Of a stretch of DNA of 6,911 bases, positions 1-5,412 are shown one piece after another. The notes under the pieces are model-generated. The model was not told where the DNA came from. It saw only the letters and a program-made list of their open reading frames with translations, and did no database searches. Each line of letters opens with the position of its first letter. The stretch's first letter is position 1. The DNA comes from Hydrogenothermaceae bacterium (GTDB lineage Bacteria; Aquificota; Aquificia; Aquificales; Hydrogenothermaceae). Location of the stretch: positions 1 to 6,911 of the forward strand of contig JALUFA010000263.1 in the NCBI GenBank assembly GCA_027052485.1. The letters are read 5' to 3'. The position numbers were made by a program, and so were the translations under genes.

Positions 1-96
1 TATATATACAAGTAAAAGTGCTCCTAAAAACCCTATTAATAAGGTTGTTTTTTTATATCTCTCTAAGATTTCACCCATATAGCTATCTTTTAGCAT
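1..96 (-). CDS. N-terminus of a membrane-anchored protein (partial, runs off left edge); possible sensor/signalling protein
   Basis: An open frame starts with ATG at 96-94 and stays open for 32 codons to the window edge. It is too short to be identified. The residues read MLKDSYMGEILERYKK and then a hydrophobic run (about residues 18-32, LLIGFLGALLLVYI). A short basic cytoplasmic segment followed by a membrane segment is the usual start of inner-membrane sensor proteins (histidine kinases, diguanylate cyclases). The ATG shares bases with the TGA stop of the upstream gene (TGATG), so translational coupling is likely. An AGGAAG lies 13 bases upstream of this start, which is rather far. The in-frame Met at residue 7 (position 78) is an alternative start, with only a weak AAAAGA before it. 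By position it is the third gene of the receptor operon. A GGDEF or kinase output domain is a guess from operons of similar layout; nothing in the visible residues proves it. Confidence 0.65.
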   Translation of the reverse strand, partial: MLKDSYMGEILERYKKTTLLIGFLGALLLVYI

Positions 97-566
97 CAGT
101 AATTTACATCTTCCTCTATAAAGTAGTCGTAATCTTTTGGAAGTTTGATATTAAACATATTTAATCTTTTTCTATAGAGTAATAGCATTGGGCGTCCATT
201 TTTCCAGGCAAAAACCCCAATACACATAGGACAGTTCTCAATAGATTCAAAGTCTAACGCCAATGCAGGTTTTGGGAGCTTAATTTCCTTTTTTAAATCC
301 TTTACTAGTATGAAATCTGCCTTTTTAGGAGACCTTACAATTATAAGTTTACGTGAATGTAAGATAATCTCCTCTGTAAGTTCCCTCTGTTCTTTTTGAG
401 GTGCCAATATATAAACATGCACTCTTCTACTTTTTGTAGCATCAAGAAGGAGTTTTTCTATAATTTTTACTTCATACTCCTTGGCTCTATCACCTGCGAA
501 AGATACATGAAGTACTGAAAGAATAGCTAATAAAAAAACAGAAAATAACCTTTTTACCATCTGCAT
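96..566 (-). CDS. Secreted periplasmic protein, YfiR-like in layout, partner of TonB-dependent receptor
   Basis: A 156-residue protein with a clear Sec signal peptide: basic MQMVKR, a hydrophobic core at residues 7-22 and probable cleavage after SFA at 24. The mature part (about 132 residues) begins KEYEVK, has alternating beta/alpha character (VHVYIL at 49-54, ADFILV at 83-88), a CPMC pair at 112-115, and ends with a GVFAWKNGRPMLLLYR strand and a FNIKLPKDYDYFIEED tail. The EYEVK start, size and position beside a TonB-dependent receptor recall YfiR/DUF4154 periplasmic regulators, which restrain inner-membrane diguanylate cyclases. Sequence likeness is faint, so this is inference. The CxxC could form a disulfide; YfiR itself is known to be disulfide-stabilised. 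The start at 566 is preferred over Met3 because AAAAGG (579-574) lies 7 bases upstream. The start overlaps the receptor stop, and the stop overlaps the next gene's start, both as TGATG. Confidence 0.75.
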   Translation of the reverse strand: MQMVKRLFSVFLLAILSVLHVSFAGDRAKEYEVKIIEKLLLDATKSRRVHVYILAPQKEQRELTEEIILHSRKLIIVRSPKKADFILVKDLKKEIKLPKPALALDFESIENCPMCIGVFAWKNGRPMLLLYRKRLNMFNIKLPKDYDYFIEEDVNY

Positions 567-2503
567 CAGAATACCTTTTGTAAGGTTATCTTAAATCTTC
601 TATCATATGCACTATTTACTATAGGTGAAGATAGTGGAGGCTTGTATATAACTTTGAAGCTGTTATTAAACAAGTTTTCCGCCTTTAATGAAACTCTCCA
701 TCCATCTTTAAACTGCTTTGAAATACCAACCGTATAGTTCCAGCTGTCATCTAGATGAATACCATATGCGTCAAATGATGATTTGTATATAAGCTCGTTG
801 TAAATAGACCATGATTTAAAATTATTTAAGAGTAGTAAAGATGCTCCCGAGCGAGGGGAATAGTACTTACCTTTGTCAGAGAAACTATACCAGGTATAGA
901 ATTTAAGTTTATTCATAAAATCAAAGTTATGTATCCATCTAAACATTAAAGATGTTTCTGATAAACTATCATCATTATTTACAAGACCACCTTTTGTAGG
1001 GTCATAGGTAAGAGGATTTTCTATCTCATAGCGACCTACAAAAAGCCCTAACTTATTTTTGTCCTTTTGATATATGCCTTCTGCAGAATAAGACAGAACT
1101 TCCATATCGTCTAATTTCCCATTTGCAGAAGCTTCTATCTCAAACATAGAAGGGAGTATATAGGTTTGGGAGATAAAACCTTTAAGTGTAAAGTTTTCGT
1201 TTACTCTTGATATGTACCCCACTCTGGCGTTTAACCTTCTTTTTTCATTTAGATGGTGAAACTTAAAGTCGTCAAGTCTTGCCCCCAGGGTTAATAGGTT
1301 GTCAGGTGTAAAGTTGTATTTATTTTCTAAATAAAAAGAGAAAATCCTAAAGTACTTAATTAATCTTCTTTTCAGCAAAGGATTATCCTTTTCTTCCTGT
1401 TCTGGTAAACCGTTATAACTCACCTTTAGCTTATCCAAATCTCGGTTATAGTACCTCCAAAAAGTCCCTATCAAGAGTTCATTTTGTTTATTTTTAAATG
1501 TTTTATCTAGGGCAAAGGCAAACTTATCCATATAGTTATTTTCGTCTAACTTTGTTATAACCCCTGTACCTTTGAGTAAAGGATAGTATATTCCTCCATC
1601 AGTTGCTCTATTTGTTTCATAAACCTTTCTGTACTGCCTGTCATAAGAAAGGGTAAATTTTAATGATTTATCGCTTAAAAACCAGTTTGTATAGGAAATG
1701 TATCCAGTTATAGACCTTAAGAGTCCTTCCTCTGGCTGTCCATCGGAGGAAAATCCAGATAAACTTCCCCTCTTTACCCAAGAGAAGGCTGAGTCTATTC
1801 GGGCTCCATTGTAGTTTAATTGTAAAAAGGTGTGATATCTAAGCTGGTCTCTGCTTATCTGCTGTCCCCTAACATAAACATGGTGGTAATGGATACGTTG
1901 AGTACTTGCTGTAAAAAGATATGATACCTTTTCGTTTATCGATTTTGCCGAGAATATACTACCTAGATAACTTTTTTGGCTGTCTAATTGAGCTTTTATA
2001 TATGAATCGTTTTCCCTTTCAGGTTTTTTCGTATACATTTTTATTATAAGCTCTGAAGGTTCTGAAGATACAGAGATAGCCCCAAGGGCAAAGTAAACCT
2101 CAATATGGTCTATGTTATCTAAAGGATACTCATCGTATGTTAAAAATGGGCTATACGTGTGGATGGAACTAATCTCGTGGTCGTTTATGTATAGTCTATA
2201 AAAAGTAGATATCCTTATGCTTTCACCGGCATTAGATAATGATATGACACCAAATTTGTTGGGACCATAGTTAAACATTGGAAGAACTTTTAGAACGTCT
2301 TTAAGGGTATAAGCTTGCATTGTATCTAAGTCTTCACGGGTAAAAACTATAACGTGCCCTAAACTCTCTTGTTTTGTGTATTTAGAAAGGTCAGATTCAG
2401 ACTGGTATTGGGTTAAAAGAGTAGATATATTTTCCGCTTTTGTATAGGAAACTACTGATGAAAATATTGCTGTTATTAAGAACGCCTTTTTTAACTTTGA
2501 CAT
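566..2503 (-). CDS. Divergent TonB-dependent outer-membrane receptor
   Basis: A 645-residue protein with a signal peptide (MSKLKK, hydrophobic core, probable cleavage after TKA at 23), a plug domain at about residues 45-160 and a beta-barrel to the C-terminus. The plug keeps the landmarks VIVFTREDLDTM, LKDVLKVLP and IDHIEVYFALGA...IIKMYTKK, matching the family's 'I..eel...g..tl.dvL...P' and 'ieRIEVlrGp...INI.TK' patterns. The glycine-rich stretch normally between the last two is degenerate. The barrel alternates aromatic strands with polar loops and ends KITLQKVF with a terminal Phe, the usual signal for BAM insertion. A typical C-terminal receptor motif, VSLKAENLFNNSF, is present at about 602-614. 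No convincing TonB box is visible after the signal peptide. From memory, the N-terminus (LLTQYQSESDLSKYTKQES) resembles a receptor group common in Campylobacterota that sits beside small periplasmic and signalling genes. The substrate is unknown. First gene of its operon, with a TATAAT box about 30 bases upstream. Confidence 0.9.
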   Translation of the reverse strand: MSKLKKAFLITAIFSSVVSYTKAENISTLLTQYQSESDLSKYTKQESLGHVIVFTREDLDTMQAYTLKDVLKVLPMFNYGPNKFGVISLSNAGESIRISTFYRLYINDHEISSIHTYSPFLTYDEYPLDNIDHIEVYFALGAISVSSEPSELIIKMYTKKPERENDSYIKAQLDSQKSYLGSIFSAKSINEKVSYLFTASTQRIHYHHVYVRGQQISRDQLRYHTFLQLNYNGARIDSAFSWVKRGSLSGFSSDGQPEEGLLRSITGYISYTNWFLSDKSLKFTLSYDRQYRKVYETNRATDGGIYYPLLKGTGVITKLDENNYMDKFAFALDKTFKNKQNELLIGTFWRYYNRDLDKLKVSYNGLPEQEEKDNPLLKRRLIKYFRIFSFYLENKYNFTPDNLLTLGARLDDFKFHHLNEKRRLNARVGYISRVNENFTLKGFISQTYILPSMFEIEASANGKLDDMEVLSYSAEGIYQKDKNKLGLFVGRYEIENPLTYDPTKGGLVNNDDSLSETSLMFRWIHNFDFMNKLKFYTWYSFSDKGKYYSPRSGASLLLLNNFKSWSIYNELIYKSSFDAYGIHLDDSWNYTVGISKQFKDGWRVSLKAENLFNNSFKVIYKPPLSSPIVNSAYDRRFKITLQKVF

Positions 2504-2532
2504 TTTAGGCCGCCGCTTATTTTTTGTGAAAA

Positions 2533-2538
2533 ATTATA
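2533..2538 (-). promoter_or_regulatory. Predicted -10 box (TATAAT) of the receptor operon
   Basis: On the minus strand this reads a perfect TATAAT, 29 bases upstream of the receptor ATG (2503), giving a leader of roughly 20-25 bases. The -35 position (about 2555-2561) has only a poor match (GTTTAA, spacer 16), so the promoter may be weak or activator-dependent. The candidate -35 lies inside the imperfect palindrome at 2555-2575. Confidence 0.5.
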
Positions 2539-2554
2539 TCATGGTAAGCTAAAA

Positions 2555-2575
2555 TTAAACTGTTAACACGTTTAA
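2555..2575. repeat. Imperfect 21-bp inverted repeat in the divergent receptor/trpG promoter region; candidate operator
   Basis: A perfect 8-bp palindrome TGTTAACA (2561-2568) is flanked by TTAAAC (2555-2560) and, after one extra C, GTTTAA (2570-2575), which is the reverse complement of the left arm. The element lies where the receptor -35 would be and touches the first two bases of the trpG ribosome binding site. It could be a regulator binding site or a small leader hairpin. The DNA is AT-rich, so a chance match is possible. Confidence 0.4.
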
Positions 2576-2580
2576 GGTGG
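2574..2580 (+). promoter_or_regulatory. Ribosome binding site of trpG
   Basis: AAGGTGG, one mismatch from AAGGAGG, 7 bases before ATG 2588. It settles this start over the in-frame Met five codons in. Its first two bases form part of the upstream inverted repeat. Confidence 0.75.
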
Positions 2581-2587
2581 TTAAGTT

Positions 2588-3193
2588 ATGAAGATTTTGA
2601 TGATAGATAACTACGACTCGTTTACATACAACATAGTCCAGTACCTTTATGAACTTGGAGCAGAGGTAGACGTTAGAAGAAACGATAAAGTTTCTATACA
2701 GCAGATAAAGGATATGAATGATATTGATGCTATTGTTATATCTCCGGGGCCTTGTAGTCCAAAGGAGGCTGGCATTTCTGTAGATGTGATAAGAGAGTTT
2801 AAGGGGAAACTGCCGATCCTCGGTGTGTGTTTAGGGCATCAGTCTATAGGGGCAGCCTTTGGTGCAGAGATTATAAAGGCTAAGTGCTTAATGCATGGAA
2901 AAACATCTATGATATACCATAACGAAAAAGACCTTTTTGAAGGAATTCCAAATCCTTTTGAGGCTGTAAGGTACCACTCTCTTGTGATTGATAGAAATAC
3001 TCTCCCTGAGGATATAGAAATAACTGCATGGACTAAAGAAGATGATGAGATTATGGGGATAAAACATAAGAAGTTTCCAATTTATGGAATACAGTTTCAC
3101 CCCGAGTCTATACTCACCAGTTATGGAAAAGATATACTTAGAAACTTTCTAAAGCTGGCTGAGAAGTTTAACCGTTCAAAACTAGCTGTTTGA
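2588..3193 (+). CDS. trpG: Anthranilate / aminodeoxychorismate synthase glutamine amidotransferase subunit (TrpG/PabA)
   Basis: A 201-residue class I glutamine amidotransferase of normal family length. It hydrolyses glutamine and passes ammonia to the chorismate-using partner TrpE (tryptophan) or PabB (folate). All family blocks are present: MIDNYDSFTYNIVQYL at the N-terminus, ISPGPCSPKEAG at 51-62, the nucleophile elbow GVCLGHQSIG (Cys81), HGKTS at 103-107, RYHSLVI at 128-134, and IQFHPESILTSYG with His171 and Glu173 completing the triad. The start is fixed by AAGGTGG (2574-2580), 7 bases before the ATG. The gene stands alone, with no trpE, pabB or other trp gene in the window, so it may serve both pathways; sequence alone cannot separate TrpG from PabA. 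It is divergent from the receptor operon, and its last 12 bases overlap the bamD end on the opposite strand. No trp leader peptide or attenuator is visible before it. Confidence 0.95.
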   Translation: MKILMIDNYDSFTYNIVQYLYELGAEVDVRRNDKVSIQQIKDMNDIDAIVISPGPCSPKEAGISVDVIREFKGKLPILGVCLGHQSIGAAFGAEIIKAKCLMHGKTSMIYHNEKDLFEGIPNPFEAVRYHSLVIDRNTLPEDIEITAWTKEDDEIMGIKHKKFPIYGIQFHPESILTSYGKDILRNFLKLAEKFNRSKLAV

Positions 3194-4012
3194 TAGCTTT
3201 TTTGCCTTTTCTTTGCTTTCTTTTATCCTGTTTAGCAAGGTTTGTAGCTGCTGCTTGTATAGGTTTAGTCTATTTTTTAAGACTTTTTTCTTTTCCTGTG
3301 AGGTCTCTTCTGAAATTTTCTTTTGTAATTTGGCTATTTTTTCTTTGTAATCGTTAATCTCTTCCTCGTACTGTTTATCTACGTTTGATAAAGCCTGTAT
3401 GAGGTGTTTCTTTATGTTTTGTTTTTGGGTTTCTGTTAGATACTTACCGTATTTATCTAACACTAGCTGATAGAAAACAGCCGCTGGATAGTACTTATTT
3501 AAATGGTAGTAAAGGTCTGCAACTGCCAGATAGTGTTTTATGTAAATCTGTTTTATCTGGCTTAGCAGTTTTTCTGCCTTTTTTGCGTATGGACTATCTG
3601 GGTAGTTAAAAATTAACTCCTGAACTTTTTCTTCTGCCTTTCTTACATATGTTAAATCCCTCTCATAACCGGGGGCAATTTTAAGGTATGAAACTGCCAG
3701 TTTATACAAAACTTCAGGAACTTTCGGAGATGTTGGGAACAAGGTTAGATACTCTTCGTACTCTACGATAGCATCTACGTACTGTTTTTTCTGGAAGTAT
3801 ATGTTCGCCAGCAGGTATCTTGCCAGCATAATGTCTGTTGTTGTCATTCCTTTGGATTTGTAGATGGCTTTTTTTAACAGCTCCTTTGCCGTATCTAGGT
3901 CTTTGTTCTTATAGGCCTGTAAACCTTTGTAGTATATATCCTTACTGTAGAATTCTTTTTGGGAACATCCGATAAGAGAAACTGCGATAAGCAGGACTAG
4001 CCATCTTTTCAT
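3182..4012 (-). CDS. bamD: Outer-membrane protein assembly lipoprotein BamD (YfiO/ComL family), with C-terminal coiled-coil extension
   Basis: A 276-residue lipoprotein: basic N-terminus, hydrophobic stretch, and lipobox LIGC with the lipidated Cys at 16. The mature part is built of TPR helices: YYKGLQAYKNKDLDTAKELLKKAI (27-50), LLANIYFQKKQYVDAIVEYEEYL (67-89), VLYKLAVSYL at 101-110, and further helices at about 155-190. FPTSPKVPEVLYKLAVSYL and NYPDSPYAKKA match the 'yP.s.y...a...' blocks of BamD, the essential BAM lipoprotein that helps insert outer-membrane barrels such as the receptor encoded here. Residues from about 213 to 276 form a Lys/Glu/Gln-rich helix with heptad-like spacing, probably a coiled coil, that replaces or extends the usual last TPR. 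The ATG directly follows the TAG of the RNase gene with no gap, and the GAGAGAG overlapping that gene's 3' end can act as ribosome binding site. It is the last gene of the mqnC-rng-bamD operon. Another TPR lipoprotein such as CpoB is less likely. Confidence 0.82.
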   Translation of the reverse strand: MKRWLVLLIAVSLIGCSQKEFYSKDIYYKGLQAYKNKDLDTAKELLKKAIYKSKGMTTTDIMLARYLLANIYFQKKQYVDAIVEYEEYLTLFPTSPKVPEVLYKLAVSYLKIAPGYERDLTYVRKAEEKVQELIFNYPDSPYAKKAEKLLSQIKQIYIKHYLAVADLYYHLNKYYPAAVFYQLVLDKYGKYLTETQKQNIKKHLIQALSNVDKQYEEEINDYKEKIAKLQKKISEETSQEKKKVLKNRLNLYKQQLQTLLNRIKESKEKAKKLSNS

Positions 4013-5407
4013 CTACTCTCTCTCTATAATAAATTTTTCAATGTGTAGTTTGTCGTTGGTTAAAATTTTAACATTTTTCAAAAGTCCCATACTCTTAAGC
4101 AGTTTTTCTATGTGTTCTTTAAGAAGAGGATTGATGGTTATCTTTAGATAGGCAAATGGTTTGTTTTTGTTTATTGCCCTTTCAATCTCCCACAGGATTA
4201 ACGATACAGACTTTACATACCCTTTTTTCTTACAGTAAAAACAGTCTTGAGATAGCTGTTTTATCAAGCTTTCTTCAAGTTTTTTTCTGGTTAGCTCTAA
4301 CAGTCCTAAAGAGGTAAAGCCTTTGATTTTTACGGGTCTTTTGTCTTTAGTAAACTCTTCCTCAAGAAGTTTAATTATCTGCTCTTTTTTGGTTGAGTCC
4401 TTCATATCAATAAAGTCTATTACTACAATACCACCTAAGTTCTTTAGTCTTAGGGTTTTAACTATGTGAGGTATTGCTTCTTTATTAATATCAAAAGCCG
4501 TTTCTTCTAGATTTTTGTTCTTGCAGTTTTTGCCGCTGTTTACGTCTATAACTACAAGTGCTTCCGTTTCTTCAACGACTAGATAACCACCACTTTTTAG
4601 CCACACATAAGGGGATAAAATCCTTGAAATTATTCTCTCTAACTGAAACTTTTCTTCAATAGGCTGTTTATCTTCATAAAAGACTAGTTTTATATGTTTG
4701 TTTGCGTAATTTTCCTTTAGATGAACCTTAATCTCGTTAAATATTTCTATATCATCTACTATAATTTCATCAAAGTTTCCTGCATAGTCCCGCATAATAG
4801 AAAAGAGTTTGTACTCTTCTGTGTAGATTTTAGATGGAGCCTTTCTTTTGTTAAAGGTCTCCTGAATTTTGCCCCATATGTATTTAAGAGTCATAAAGTC
4901 TTCTATAAGCTCATCGTCGGACGCTTCACATGCAAGAGTTCTTATTATGTATCCAAACTGCTCCTGATTGTACGGCTCTAAAATATTGCTTATTCTCTCT
5001 TTTAAGGCTGTTTTTTCTTCCTGTGTAGAGTACTTGTTTGAGATTGACACTTTACTGTTATTAGGTGTTAAAACAAGGTACTTTCCGGGAATAGCTACGT
5101 TTGTTGAAACCTTGCTACCCTTTACCCCAATAGGGGTTCTCTTTACCTGGACCATCACAGGCTGGCCTTGGTTGTACTTTTCTCTAGAGGGGTCTTTTAT
5201 CGGAAGAAAGGCTTCTTTCTCTTCTCCAATATCAATAAAAACTGCATTCATTGCCGGCACGATTCGTTTAACTTTACCCTTGTATATATCACCGGCGTTA
5301 ATGTTTGTGTGTCTTTTATCAACGTGTAGCTCAACGACTTCTTTATCTTCTTCTATAAGATAAAAAACCAACGTGTTAGAGCTTACTATTATCAGTCTTC
5401 TATTCAT
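4013..5407 (-). CDS. rng: Ribonuclease G/E family endoribonuclease
   Basis: A 464-residue protein close to RNase G in length, without the long RNase E scaffold tail. The family makes single-strand, 5'-end-sensing cuts in rRNA precursors and mRNA. In order: an N-terminal RNase H-like strand region, an S1 RNA-binding domain (INAGDIYKGKVKRIVPAMNAVFIDIG from residue 36 and following), a 5'-sensor/linker region to about 270, and the DNase I-like catalytic core with VVIDVNSG (Asp288, Asn290) and VVIDFIDM (Asp331). These sit at a constant 15-residue offset from E. coli RNase E Asp303, Asn305 and Asp346. The zinc-link cysteines are Cys389 and Cys392 (the same offset from 404/407), in the sequence CFYCKKKGY, which departs from the usual CPxCxG. 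The small dimerisation domain follows to the C-terminus. It lies 5 bases after mqnC and touches bamD, so it is probably co-transcribed. The ATG has only a weak AAAAG before it, suggesting coupling to mqnC translation. Confidence 0.93.
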   Translation of the reverse strand: MNRRLIIVSSNTLVFYLIEEDKEVVELHVDKRHTNINAGDIYKGKVKRIVPAMNAVFIDIGEEKEAFLPIKDPSREKYNQGQPVMVQVKRTPIGVKGSKVSTNVAIPGKYLVLTPNNSKVSISNKYSTQEEKTALKERISNILEPYNQEQFGYIIRTLACEASDDELIEDFMTLKYIWGKIQETFNKRKAPSKIYTEEYKLFSIMRDYAGNFDEIIVDDIEIFNEIKVHLKENYANKHIKLVFYEDKQPIEEKFQLERIISRILSPYVWLKSGGYLVVEETEALVVIDVNSGKNCKNKNLEETAFDINKEAIPHIVKTLRLKNLGGIVVIDFIDMKDSTKKEQIIKLLEEEFTKDKRPVKIKGFTSLGLLELTRKKLEESLIKQLSQDCFYCKKKGYVKSVSLILWEIERAINKNKPFAYLKITINPLLKEHIEKLLKSMGLLKNVKILTNDKLHIEKFIIERE

Positions 5408-5412
5408 GGCTT

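Noticed and set aside
1..10. TATATATA run at the left edge as a promoter or repeat
   Set aside because: It is inside the open reading frame of the partial membrane-anchored protein and is too short to count as a repeat.
2888..3100. 70-codon open frame on the minus strand inside trpG
   Set aside because: It lies wholly within the well-supported trpG frame, has no ribosome binding site and shows no recognisable protein features.
3150..3230. Bidirectional terminator between trpG and bamD
   Set aside because: AGCT-type short repeats occur, but I found no stable stem followed by a T-run on either strand.
4721..5363. Two plus-strand open frames (4721-4981, 4968-5363) opposite the RNase gene
   Set aside because: They are antisense to a gene with intact catalytic motifs, and their products are low-complexity hydrophobic readings of the complementary codons.
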